DNA from: Syntrophaceae bacterium
GTDB lineage: Bacteria; Desulfobacterota; Syntrophia; Syntrophales; Smithellaceae
Reading direction: 5' to 3'
DNA length: 64,000 bases
NCBI GenBank assembly: GCA_018436925.1
Contig: JAHDKI010000008.1
Location: forward strand, 62,001 to 126,000
A model generated the notes under the pieces. That model searched no databases, was not told the origin of the DNA, and saw only the letters and a list, made by a program, of their open reading frames with translations. The stretch's first letter is position 1. Every line of letters begins with the position of its first letter. Of this stretch, positions 35,667-43,588 are shown in pieces. The position numbers were made by a program, and so were the translations under genes.

Positions 35667-36313
35667 TGTCCGCAACAAACAACACGGGACGGTTCCGCCT
35701 CGCGTCGCGCGCAGCGCTGTTCTTGATCATGATTTTGTCGGCCGCGTCGGCAGCGGCTTCCGATCACTTTGCCGAGCTGCGGCAAAATGCGGCGGCCATC
35801 GAGTCGATCCAGGCGGATTTCACGCAAAAAAAGCTTATGAAAATTCTTTCCAAGCCCCTCGTGTCGGAAGGCCGTTTTGCCTATGCCGCGCCGGATTCAG
35901 TCCGCTGGGAATACCTCCGGCCGCTTCAAAGCGTGGTTCTATCTCACCGTGGCGAAACCCGCCGCTTTCTTGCAGCGGGCGGGAAGATGGTGGAGGATAC
36001 CTCGGGCGGCGTGAAAGCCATGTCGATTGTGTTGGGTGAAGTGTCAGGCTGGATGCAGGGCCGGTTTGAGGACAATCCTTCTTTTACCGCGTCGATACAC
36101 CGCAAACAGGATCAGACTTTCGTGATTCTGACGCCCGCGACGGAGAGTCTCGGACGCATGATGAAGCAAATCGAGATTGTTTTGTCGCGCCGCGACGCCA
36201 CCATTCGTTCGGTGAGGCTTGTTGAAAGCGCCGACGCTGAAACGGTGATTGAATTTAAAAATGTCCGCGTCAACGCGGAGCTTCCCGCCGGATTGTTTCA
36301 GGATGTTCAATGA
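35666..36313 (+). CDS. LolA-like periplasmic lipid/lipoprotein carrier
   Basis: A 215-residue secreted protein. The signal peptide runs to about residue 32 (ASAAAS). The mature part starts with FAELRQNAAAIESIQADFTQKK, the LolA opening, then GRFAYAAPDSVRWEYLRPL. The rest follows the half-barrel pattern of outer-membrane lipoprotein carrier proteins. LolA-like proteins are regular members of aryl-polyene clusters, where they are thought to carry the lipid product across the periplasm. The ATG overlaps the ketoreductase TGA by one base, and GGAG lies seven bases upstream. Confidence 0.8.
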   Translation: MSATNNTGRFRLASRAALFLIMILSAASAAASDHFAELRQNAAAIESIQADFTQKKLMKILSKPLVSEGRFAYAAPDSVRWEYLRPLQSVVLSHRGETRRFLAAGGKMVEDTSGGVKAMSIVLGEVSGWMQGRFEDNPSFTASIHRKQDQTFVILTPATESLGRMMKQIEIVLSRRDATIRSVRLVESADAETVIEFKNVRVNAELPAGLFQDVQ

Positions 36314-36954
36314 AACCGCTTGTCGTGATCGTCGCCGTTTTCATGTGCCTGTCGTGCGCGTCGCTGCCGAAGCTGGATCCGGCCGGGGGGGCGTTTGATT
36401 GTCCGGCGCCTTTTCTCACGGAAAAAACCCGTCTGATTCACGCCATTGAAGCGCGCGTGGCGGGTCGCGTGTCGTCGGTCATCGGTGTGACGCTGGCCGA
36501 TCCGGCCGAACGCGCCATGTCGGTGGCTATTGTCGGCACGGAGGGGCTCAGTCTGTTTGAAGCCGATTCCAAAAACGGCGAAATCGCCGTCAAGCGGGCG
36601 TTGCCGCCGTTTGATCAGCATGATTTCGCCCGCGGCATGATGAGTGATATTGAACTGATTTTCTTCGCCCCGCAGCCGGTGCATCGCCATCAAGGCCTGG
36701 ATGAAGCCGGCTGCCGGGTCTGTCGTTACGCAGCGCCGAAAGAAGGCTTTACCGATGTGTCGGAAGTGGAAGACGGCGTTTATCGAATTCGCCGGTATTC
36801 GCCGGGGATGGCCCTCAAGCGGGAGGTGACGATTCGCGGCGATCGCGGGGAGCGTTTTGCCCAAATCGATCTTCAGGCATATGAGCGGGTTCGTTACCGA
36901 TTGATCATGACGCTTCTGGAGGCGGAAACGGTTTCCGGGGCGGCGACGAAATAA
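36310..36954 (+). CDS. DUF3261-like lipoprotein
   Basis: A 214-residue predicted lipoprotein with signal peptide and lipobox LSCA (Cys at about residue 16). The mature part is soluble and ends in an alanine-rich tail. Length, position after a LolA-like gene and the overall pattern match the DUF3261 lipoproteins of aryl-polyene clusters. I rely on context more than on motifs. It overlaps the LolA-like gene by four bases. Presumed role is in outer-membrane delivery of the product. Confidence 0.65.
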   Translation: MKPLVVIVAVFMCLSCASLPKLDPAGGAFDCPAPFLTEKTRLIHAIEARVAGRVSSVIGVTLADPAERAMSVAIVGTEGLSLFEADSKNGEIAVKRALPPFDQHDFARGMMSDIELIFFAPQPVHRHQGLDEAGCRVCRYAAPKEGFTDVSEVEDGVYRIRRYSPGMALKREVTIRGDRGERFAQIDLQAYERVRYRLIMTLLEAETVSGAATK

Positions 36955-36968
36955 AGGAAAAACCGGAT

Positions 36969-38444
36969 ATGAGAAACCCCATTGAGGGCAACCGGGTGGT
37001 CATTATCGGCGCGGGGGTGGGCGGTCTATCCGCCGGCATTTTACTTTCGCTTCTGGATTACCGGGTGACGATCATTGAGAAGAATCCGCTTCCGGGCGGG
37101 CTCATGCGTTCCTACCGACGCCGCGGCATCGAGTGCTCCGTGGGGGTTCATTATGTGGGCGCGTTGGGGCCCGCTGAACCGCTGGGCAGACTGTTTTCGT
37201 TTCTCGGCCTGCCGGTGGAAGACCTCTTTTACAGGATGGGCGGCCACGGCGTCACGGACCGCTACGCGTTTGACGATTTTTCTTTTGATCTCCCCGTCGG
37301 GATCGATGCGTATGAAGACCGTCTGAAAGCGGCCTTTCCCGACGACCTTGACGCGATTGTTTTGCTGATGAAAACGCTGCGGCGCATTGCCGAGGGAATG
37401 CGCGATCCTCTGTTCATGATGAACGGCGGCGATCCGTTTGCGAACATGAATGATTTCCGCTCGATGGGGGAATGTCTGGCTGAACTTCAAGTTTCGCCCG
37501 GCCTGCGTGCGGTCTTGGCCGTGCCCTGTCAGCTCATCGGCGTGGAGTTCGACGACTGCCCGGTTATCCTGCACAACATGGTGTTGGCCGGTTACCTGTT
37601 TTCCGCCTGGCGTCCGAAAGTCAGCGGAGCGGGTCTGGCGGATGCTTTTGCCGGGCGCTTTACGGCTTTGGGCGGCACACTTTTGTGCGGCCGTCAGGCC
37701 GCAAAGATCCATCTGCGAGATCGGCGGGCAACCGGCGTGCAACTGGACTCGGGCGAGATTCTGCCCGCCGACGGCGTGGTCGCCGCAGTTCACCCGAAGG
37801 TTGTCCTGGAGCTTCTGGACAAGGATGCGCTGCGGCCTTCGATGCAAGAGCGCATTGCGACGCTTGCCGAAACGGAAGGGGTGATTGTTTGTCAGGCGCG
37901 CGTGGATGCGGCGCGCCACCCTGAAATGGATCACAATCTTTATCGACTCCATAGCGACCGGGCCGGACGAATTTTAGACGGCGTTTTCTATCAGATCCGG
38001 CACGGCGACGAATCGGGCGGCAACCTGCTGTCGATCATCACCCGATCGCACTACAGCGACTGGCAACAGTGGGAGCATACACGGTCGGGGCATCGGGGCA
38101 GGGATTATGAAGCCGCGAAAGCCGCAAAAGGCGACGATCTTTTAAAACGGGCGTCCGAGGTTTTCGGCGATCTCGGCCGCGTCGAGCTGCTCGACATTTT
38201 TACGCCGCTTTCACTGCGCGACTGGATGAACTGTCCGGAGGGGTCCTGCTACGGCGTCCTGCGCTCATCCGGCCAGCTGCTTAAAGTGGCGTCATTAAAA
38301 AATCTGCCCGTGGAAGGGCTTTGTCTGGCGGGGCAAAATGCGCTGGCCCCCGGTGTGCTGGGTTGCCTTTTGGGATCGTTTAACGCGGCGCGGCAGATGA
38401 TGGGTGAAAAACGCTTTCGGGAAGCGTTTTGCGCCTTTTCGTAA
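36969..38444 (+). CDS. FAD-dependent CrtI/RetSat-like oxidoreductase
   Basis: A 491-residue flavoprotein. The dinucleotide fold is IIGAGVGGLSAGILL with the acidic end IIEKNPLPGG. The block VGVHYVGALG near residues 58-67 resembles retinol saturases and carotenoid isomerases more than phytoene desaturases. The C-terminus carries the second FAD contact GLCLAGQNALAPGVLGCLLG. Such enzymes add, remove or isomerise double bonds in polyenes. A member inside an ACP/ketosynthase cluster points to modification of an unsaturated acyl chain, as in ladderane-type loci. It starts 14 bases after the lipoprotein gene. Confidence 0.82.
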   Translation: MRNPIEGNRVVIIGAGVGGLSAGILLSLLDYRVTIIEKNPLPGGLMRSYRRRGIECSVGVHYVGALGPAEPLGRLFSFLGLPVEDLFYRMGGHGVTDRYAFDDFSFDLPVGIDAYEDRLKAAFPDDLDAIVLLMKTLRRIAEGMRDPLFMMNGGDPFANMNDFRSMGECLAELQVSPGLRAVLAVPCQLIGVEFDDCPVILHNMVLAGYLFSAWRPKVSGAGLADAFAGRFTALGGTLLCGRQAAKIHLRDRRATGVQLDSGEILPADGVVAAVHPKVVLELLDKDALRPSMQERIATLAETEGVIVCQARVDAARHPEMDHNLYRLHSDRAGRILDGVFYQIRHGDESGGNLLSIITRSHYSDWQQWEHTRSGHRGRDYEAAKAAKGDDLLKRASEVFGDLGRVELLDIFTPLSLRDWMNCPEGSCYGVLRSSGQLLKVASLKNLPVEGLCLAGQNALAPGVLGCLLGSFNAARQMMGEKRFREAFCAFS

Positions 38445-38565
38445 ATCGGCTGCGCAAGCTTGCCGATGCCGGTGATTTATGCTAGATTTCCGCCCCGTGC
38501 GCCGTTTCGGGAACGCCGCATTGGAATAACACGCGGGGGAATTTCAAAAGAGAGGCAAATCATTG

Positions 38566-38838
38566 ATGACACGCGACGATATTGAAAAGCAGGTTCTGGA
38601 GATTTTTCTGCGGGAATTTGAAGTCGACAATCCCGACATGGACGCGAATCTTCGGGAAGCCTACGAATTCGACAGCATCGATGCCATCGAGCTGCTTTTG
38701 GAAATTGAAAAGTTTCTGGGATCCGAACTGTCGCAGGACGAAAAAAAACAGGCGATGGATATCCGGACGCTCAGACAGGTGTGCGACTATATCGAGCATC
38801 TGGCGCGAGTGCGGAATCTCATCGGGCAGAAGGGCTGA
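38566..38838 (+). CDS. Acyl carrier protein
   Basis: A 90-residue acidic four-helix carrier protein. The phosphopantetheine site is Ser37 in EFDSIDAIELL, matching the DSxD(A/S)xE rule. It is close in size to dedicated ACPs of secondary fatty-acid clusters. An in-frame TTG lies directly before the ATG; AGAGG upstream fits the ATG. It is four bases from the ketosynthase start, so both are expected to be made together. Confidence 0.88.
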   Translation: MTRDDIEKQVLEIFLREFEVDNPDMDANLREAYEFDSIDAIELLLEIEKFLGSELSQDEKKQAMDIRTLRQVCDYIEHLARVRNLIGQKG

Positions 38839-38842
38839 GAGG

Positions 38843-40081
38843 ATGGAGCGCAGAGTCGTCATTACCGCCGCATCGGCCATTTCACCCATCGGCTACGGCA
38901 AAGACCGGATCGTCGAGAGTCTGAAAACCGGAAAGTCGGGCGTTCGTCCGTTGCGCGAAGACGAGCTCATCAGCCGCTTCATCCATTCCCGTGTTTACGG
39001 CACGGTAGACTATCCGATGGAATACGATTTCAAGCGGGCGCATCGCAAGACCATGGGGCCGGTGGCCTATTATGCCTGTCAGGTGGCCAAAGATGTTCTG
39101 CAGCAATCGGGACTCGACGAGGCTTTCATCACCTCGGGACGTCTGGGTGTGGCCTTCGGGTCCATCCACGGGTCGCCCACCGTGCAGCGCGATATCTATA
39201 AAATCTTTTTTGAAGCCAAGGACAAAGCATCGTACCAGAGCATCGGCGCCGTCGATTATCTTAAATCCATGGTGCATACGACTGCGGTGAACATCACCAA
39301 GATGTTCGGCATCACCGGCCGGGTCATTTCATCCGGCACCGCCTGCACAACGGCCAGCCAGTCGATCGGCTACGGGTACGAAGCCGTCAAATATGGTCTG
39401 CAAGACGCCATGCTCTGCGGCGGCGCGGATGAATACGATACCATCACCGTGGCCGTTTTCGACAATCTGCTGGCCTGCTCGACGGCGTTCAACGACCGGC
39501 CCGAGTGCACGCCGCGTCCGTTTGACAAGGCGCGCGACGGATTGGTGGTGGCCGAAGGCGCGGGCGCGGTAATGCTGGAGGATTACGAATTCGCCAAAAG
39601 ACGCGGCGCGCCGATTTTGGGCGAAGTGATCGGGTTTGCCTGCAACTGCAACGGCGGCGATCTGATTTTGCCGAATCTTGAAGGCATCACCAAAACGCTT
39701 GAGCTGGCTTTGGAAAACGCGAAAATATCCGCCTCTGAACTGGATCTGGTCAGCGCGCACGCCACCGCCACGAAGATGGGCGACATCATCGAGGCGCAGG
39801 CCATGGCGGCCGTGTTCGGGCCGGAGGTGCCGGTCGTCGCTCTTAAAAGCTACATGGGGCATACCATGGCCGCCTGCGGGGCGATCGAAACGGTCATGTC
39901 GCTTTACATGATGCAAGACGGGTTTATTGCGCCGACGCTGCACCTGGACGACGTGGACGAACGCTGCGCCATCGTCAATCATGCGCGCCGGCTCATAGAC
40001 GCTTCGGTGTCGACGGCCGCCGTGCAAAACTTCGCCTTCGGCGGCGTCAACACCAGCCTGATTCTCCGGAAATTATCCTGA
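38843..40081 (+). CDS. 3-oxoacyl-ACP synthase (ketosynthase)
   Basis: A 412-residue condensing enzyme of the FabF/FabB class. The triad is complete: Cys168 in GTACTTASQ, His306 in SAHATATKMGD and His340 in YMGHTMAACG. In FabF the first histidine motif is usually HGTGT/HGTST; the AHATAT form is a divergence seen in pathway-dedicated enzymes. AGAGG precedes the ATG. This is the only ketosynthase in the cluster. Aryl-polyene loci normally carry two or three, including a chain-length factor. Confidence 0.88.
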   Translation: MERRVVITAASAISPIGYGKDRIVESLKTGKSGVRPLREDELISRFIHSRVYGTVDYPMEYDFKRAHRKTMGPVAYYACQVAKDVLQQSGLDEAFITSGRLGVAFGSIHGSPTVQRDIYKIFFEAKDKASYQSIGAVDYLKSMVHTTAVNITKMFGITGRVISSGTACTTASQSIGYGYEAVKYGLQDAMLCGGADEYDTITVAVFDNLLACSTAFNDRPECTPRPFDKARDGLVVAEGAGAVMLEDYEFAKRRGAPILGEVIGFACNCNGGDLILPNLEGITKTLELALENAKISASELDLVSAHATATKMGDIIEAQAMAAVFGPEVPVVALKSYMGHTMAACGAIETVMSLYMMQDGFIAPTLHLDDVDERCAIVNHARRLIDASVSTAAVQNFAFGGVNTSLILRKLS

Positions 40082-40083
40082 CG

Positions 40084-40899
40084 ATGGAAGGCGGCGGGCT
40101 GCGATATCTCAAACACGCCTGCGCTTTCGGCGTGACGTTGCTTTTATGGGCCTATTTCCTCTTCGGCTATTTGGTCCTGCTGCCGGTTTTTTTTCTTCCC
40201 TACGTTGTGGCGAACCGGTCGGCCGCGGCCGCCTTTCAAAAACTCAACCATCTGCATCTGCGGAACTTCTTTGGTCTGGTCCGGATTTTTATTCCGCGCA
40301 CGGATTTTGACATCGCGCCGGAAATCCGGTCGCTTCGCGCCTCGATTTTGGTTTGCAATCATGTGTCTTATCTGGATCCGATTCTTTTGGTGTCTTTGTA
40401 TGCCCGGCAGACGACGATTGTGAAGAGCACCTTTTTCCGCGTGCCCATTTTCGGCTGGTTTTTAAAGAAAGCCGGCTACATTCCCTCGTCGCCCGACGAG
40501 ATGACGGGCGCGGCGATGATTGCCAATCTCGAATCCATCAAGGCCCATTTGGCCGCGGGCGGCAACCTGTTTGTGTTTCCCGAAGGGACGCGCAGCCGCG
40601 ACGGGCGGGTGGGGGACTTCAACCGCGGCGTTTTCAGCATCGCGCGCTACTGCAATCAGGATGTCCATCTGCTGATGATCCGCAACACCGACGGGCTTTT
40701 TCGTCCCGGCGCTTTTACATTCAACGTCTTTGAACCCCGCACGATTGCGATGGACTATCTGGGCCGCTTCAAAACGGCGCAGGGCGACGACGGTCAGTCG
40801 GTCGGTGCGATGGCGGCTCAGGCGCAGGCGATATTTGAGCGGGAAACGGCCCGGGGGCGTTTGAGGACGCAGACCGAAGAGCCGGCCTGCGATAACTAG
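40084..40899 (+). CDS. 1-acyl-glycerol-3-phosphate acyltransferase-like (PlsC family)
   Basis: A 271-residue acyltransferase. The catalytic motif NHVSYLDPI (H-x4-D) is near residue 90 and the FPEGTRSRDG motif near 160. A long hydrophobic segment lies at residues 12-40, so it is membrane-anchored. In polyene clusters a PlsC/lysophospholipid acyltransferase attaches the finished chain to a lipid. It starts two bases after the ketosynthase stop and ends the operon-like series. Confidence 0.85.
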   Translation: MEGGGLRYLKHACAFGVTLLLWAYFLFGYLVLLPVFFLPYVVANRSAAAAFQKLNHLHLRNFFGLVRIFIPRTDFDIAPEIRSLRASILVCNHVSYLDPILLVSLYARQTTIVKSTFFRVPIFGWFLKKAGYIPSSPDEMTGAAMIANLESIKAHLAAGGNLFVFPEGTRSRDGRVGDFNRGVFSIARYCNQDVHLLMIRNTDGLFRPGAFTFNVFEPRTIAMDYLGRFKTAQGDDGQSVGAMAAQAQAIFERETARGRLRTQTEEPACDN

Positions 40900-40923
40900 A
40901 TTATTTTAAAGGAGGGTTAAGAT

Positions 40924-41481
40924 ATGGAACTTCAAGAAGCCATTTTGCAAAGACGCAGTATCCGCAGGTTTTCAGACAAACCGGTGAGCGATGAGGCGCT
41001 TCGGGAAATCTTCGAAGCCGTGCGCCATTCGCCGTCGTGGGCCAATACCCAGGCCTGGGAGTTCGTCGTGGCGCGGGATCGCGCGCTCATTTCGCAGATT
41101 GCCGGCACCTACTCGGAGAAAAATCCCGCGACGAAATGTTCTCAGTCGGCTTCGGCGCTGATCGTGGTCTGCGGCAAAACCGGCGTATCGGGCTGTTATG
41201 ACGGGAAGACTGTCACCAAATACGACTGCTGGTTTATGTTCGATTTGGGGATCGCCACCCAAACGCTGTGCCTCAAAGCGCACGAGCTGGGACTGGGGAC
41301 GGTGGTTGTCGGTCTGATGGACCACGATGCCTGCAAAAAACTGATCGGTTTGCCCGAGGGCTATGAGGTGGCGGCCGTCATTCCCATCGGGTATCCGGCC
41401 GTTGAACCGAAAGCGGGCCCGCCGCGCAAAACCCTGTCCGAGATGGTGCATTGCGATCGGTTCGGGGGAAAAATGTTTTGA
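40924..41481 (+). CDS. Nitroreductase family protein
   Basis: A 185-residue FMN-dependent nitroreductase-family protein. It opens with ILQRRSIRRFSDKPV (the FMN-phosphate arginines) and continues with the AVRHSPSWANTQAWEFVV and LGLGTVVVGLMDH blocks. The C-terminus GYPAVEPKAGPPRKTL is typical. Family members reduce quinones, nitro groups or enones with NAD(P)H. An AAAGGAGGG ribosome site lies 5-6 bases before the ATG. It follows the acyltransferase by 25 bases and could share its transcript, but nothing else ties it to the polyene pathway. Confidence 0.88.
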   Translation: MELQEAILQRRSIRRFSDKPVSDEALREIFEAVRHSPSWANTQAWEFVVARDRALISQIAGTYSEKNPATKCSQSASALIVVCGKTGVSGCYDGKTVTKYDCWFMFDLGIATQTLCLKAHELGLGTVVVGLMDHDACKKLIGLPEGYEVAAVIPIGYPAVEPKAGPPRKTLSEMVHCDRFGGKMF

Positions 41482-41487
41482 GAGCGA

Positions 41488-41521
41488 GGCCTCAGGAGTC
41501 CGGCGCGGGGCCATTTTTTTA
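41488..41521 (+). terminator. Rho-independent terminator after the nitroreductase
   Basis: A six-pair stem GGCCTC/GGGGCC (one G-T pair) with a 13-base loop is followed by seven T residues. It would end the transcript of the polyene cluster and nitroreductase. Confidence 0.5.
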
Positions 41522-41523
41522 TG

Positions 41524-41552
41524 TTGACAGATCCGAAGGAGGCTCTTAGATA
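41524..41552 (+). promoter_or_regulatory. sigma-70 promoter of the sigma-54 activator gene
   Basis: TTGACA (41524-41529) and TAGATA (41547-41552) are 17 bases apart; a GATAAT overlaps the -10 with 19-base spacing. It lies 60 bases before the activator gene. Confidence 0.55.
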
Positions 41553-41610
41553 ATTCACGCGAGATGGACTCGTGCTTACGGAAGCGTATTTTGTTTTATC
41601 GGAGGCAAGC

Positions 41611-43329
41611 ATGGATAGCTTAAAATCCGCCTTGGAGTCGCTCAATAATTACGAATCGCTGCTCAATGAGATTCAAGACGGCGTCGGCGAGACCGATCTT
41701 TTCGGCAATCTGACGTTTATCAACGATGCAGGCTGCCGGATCTGGGGGTATTCCCGCGAAGAAATCATCGGGTCCAGTTATAAATCCTACACGGACGAAG
41801 AAAGCGCGCGGTTTTTGCGGCGGGCGTACAATCAAATCTACAAGACCCGCGTTCCCGGCCGGTTTGTGCACGCTATTGTGCGCAAAGACGGAGCGCAGCG
41901 CGTGGTTGAGGATTCGGTTTCGCTCATTATCCGGGACGGGGAAGCCGTCGGGTTCCGAATCGTGCAGAGGGACGTCACCGACCGGGAGGAAACCCAGCGC
42001 AAGCTCAACGAGCATCAGCGCCTGCTCGAGGCCGTTTACCGCAGCGTCAAGGACGCGATCATCACCGTCGATCTGAAATTAAACGTCATTGGAGCCAACT
42101 CGTCGGCCCAAACCATCTGCGGCATGGAGGTGGGCGGCATCGTCGGCCGTTCTTTTGCTGACTGTCTGGCGCAATGCAACGGCACCTGCGCGGAGGTCTT
42201 GCGCCAGACCCTCAATCAGAAAATGACCATCGCCGAGTACCGCATCGAATGCGGACATCTTAAACGAAGCCAGCAACTGGTTTCCGTCAACAGCTCGCCG
42301 CTTCTGGACAACGACGGAAATTTTACCGGCGCCGTGTTGGTCGTCCGGGACATCACGCTGCTTAATGATTTGGAGCGGGAACTCCGCCAGCGGCACAAAT
42401 TTCAAAACCTGATCGGTCACAGCGAAAAGATGCAGAATGTCTATCGCCTGCTGGAGGATTTGTCCAATCTCGAGACCACGGTTTTGGTGACCGGCGAGTC
42501 GGGAACCGGCAAAGAGCTGGTGGCCCGCGCCTTGCACTACGGCGGGAAACGCGCCTTTCGCCCTTTCGTGTCGGTCAACTGCTCGGCGCTGGCGGAAAGC
42601 CTTCTGGAAAGCGAACTATTCGGCCATGTGCGCGGGGCCTTTACCGGCGCGGTGAAGGACAAACAGGGGCGATTCGAGGCGGCCGAAGGCGGCACGATTC
42701 TTCTGGACGAAATCGGCGACATCTCGCCTTTGATTCAGTTAAAACTTCTGCGCGTTTTGCAGGAAAAAACCTTTGAGCGGGTGGGAGAATCTTCGCCCCG
42801 ACGGGCGGATGTCCGCGTCATTGCCAGCACCAATAAGGATCTCAAGGCAAAAGTGAAGAGAGGCGAATTCCGCGAAGACCTCTTTTACCGCCTCATGGTG
42901 GTGGAAGTGTCTCTGCCGCCTTTGCGCGAACGCCTGGAAGACATTCCGGTTTTGGCCGATCACTTTATTTCCGTCTTCAATGTGCAATTCAAAAAGACGA
43001 TCGAAGGGATTTCCAGGGAGGTCATGCAGCGTTTCATGCACTACGCCTGGCCGGGCAATGTTCGCGAGCTCGAGCATGCCATCGAGCACGCGTTCATTTT
43101 GTGCCGGGGCCAAGTGATTACCATAGAGCATCTGCCCGAGGCCATCCGTGCGAGCGCGATTGAAGGCGGAAGCGGTGAACCGGCGGATGTGTCAAAAAAG
43201 ATTTTCCGCCGCGATCAACAAGACATTCTGGATGCCCTGGAGCGCTCCGGAGGCAACAAGACCCGGGCCGCCCGACTTCTGGGGGTCAACCGCCGCACGA
43301 TTTACCGCAGAATTTCAAAAGATCATTAG
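41611..43329 (+). CDS. PAS-domain sigma-54-dependent transcriptional activator
   Basis: A 572-residue enhancer-binding protein. Two PAS domains occupy residues 10-125 and 135-250. The second carries a CX3CX3C cluster (CLAQCNGTC) that could bind metal or respond to redox. The AAA+ domain has Walker A GESGTGKE, the sigma-54 contact GAFTGA, Walker [12 protein letters not shown] and the R-finger region. A Fis-type helix-turn-helix ([17 protein letters not shown]) ends the protein. There is no receiver domain, so it is a one-component sensor. GGAGG five bases before ATG 41611 decides the start. Two palindromic sites and a -24/-12 promoter follow directly, so it very probably controls the downstream esterase gene. 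Confidence 0.9.
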   Translation: MDSLKSALESLNNYESLLNEIQDGVGETDLFGNLTFINDAGCRIWGYSREEIIGSSYKSYTDEESARFLRRAYNQIYKTRVPGRFVHAIVRKDGAQRVVEDSVSLIIRDGEAVGFRIVQRDVTDREETQRKLNEHQRLLEAVYRSVKDAIITVDLKLNVIGANSSAQTICGMEVGGIVGRSFADCLAQCNGTCAEVLRQTLNQKMTIAEYRIECGHLKRSQQLVSVNSSPLLDNDGNFTGAVLVVRDITLLNDLERELRQRHKFQNLIGHSEKMQNVYRLLEDLSNLETTVLVTGESGTGKELVARALHYGGKRAFRPFVSVNCSALAESLLESELFGHVRGAFTGAVKDKQGRFEAAEGGTILLDEIGDISPLIQLKLLRVLQEKTFERVGESSPRRADVRVIASTNKDLKAKVKRGEFREDLFYRLMVVEVSLPPLRERLEDIPVLADHFISVFNVQFKKTIEGISREVMQRFMHYAWPGNVRELEHAIEHAFILCRGQVITIEHLPEAIRASAIEGGSGEPADVSKKIFRRDQQDILDALERSGGNKTRAARLLGVNRRTIYRRISKDH

Positions 43330-43342
43330 ATTATCGAAAGAG

Positions 43343-43389
43343 CGTGACATGTCACATTTTTTTGAGGTGTCACAGTGTGGCATGTCACA
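43343..43389. promoter_or_regulatory. Twin enhancer (UAS) palindromes for the sigma-54 activator
   Basis: Two 14-base sites, CGTGACATGTCACA (43343-43356) and TGTGGCATGTCACA (43376-43389), each differ by one base from the perfect palindrome TGTGACATGTCACA. Their centres are 33 bases apart, about three helical turns. A third half-site TGTCACA lies between them (43368-43374). They stand 83-130 bases upstream of the -24 element. Confidence 0.75.
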
Positions 43390-43471
43390 TTATCGTCTCG
43401 AAAATGACCGAAAGTTTCCCTCATCATCTGATAATTATTGTGTGATTATTTCCTGTGGCGGCGTTGTTTAC

Positions 43472-43487
43472 TGGCACACATTCTGTA
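43472..43487 (+). promoter_or_regulatory. sigma-54 (-24/-12) promoter of the carboxylesterase gene
   Basis: TGGCAC at 43472-43477 and CTGTA ending at 43487 give the GG and G at the right 10-base spacing. The -12 element has GT in place of GC. A start near 43497 leaves a leader of about 90 bases before the ATG at 43589. Confidence 0.6.
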
Positions 43488-43588
43488 AAGAGTGTCGCTT
43501 GAGCTTTTTATACCCAAAGAGGATGCGAGTTCATTTTGGATTATGTACGTTTATCGACATCATATGCAACGAAGGAGGAACAGGGAAA

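Noticed and set aside
37041..37952. 303-codon frame antisense to the FAD oxidoreductase
   Set aside because: Shadow frame, His/Arg-rich, opposite a clear flavoprotein gene.
40924..41481. Nitroreductase as a member of the polyene-like pathway
   Set aside because: Only its position (25 bases downstream) supports it; such enzymes are widespread and it is kept separate.
43148..43588. N-terminal extension of the carboxylesterase frame
   Set aside because: It overlaps the activator gene and the enhancer region; the signal peptide, lipobox and AGGAGG site all place the start at 43589.
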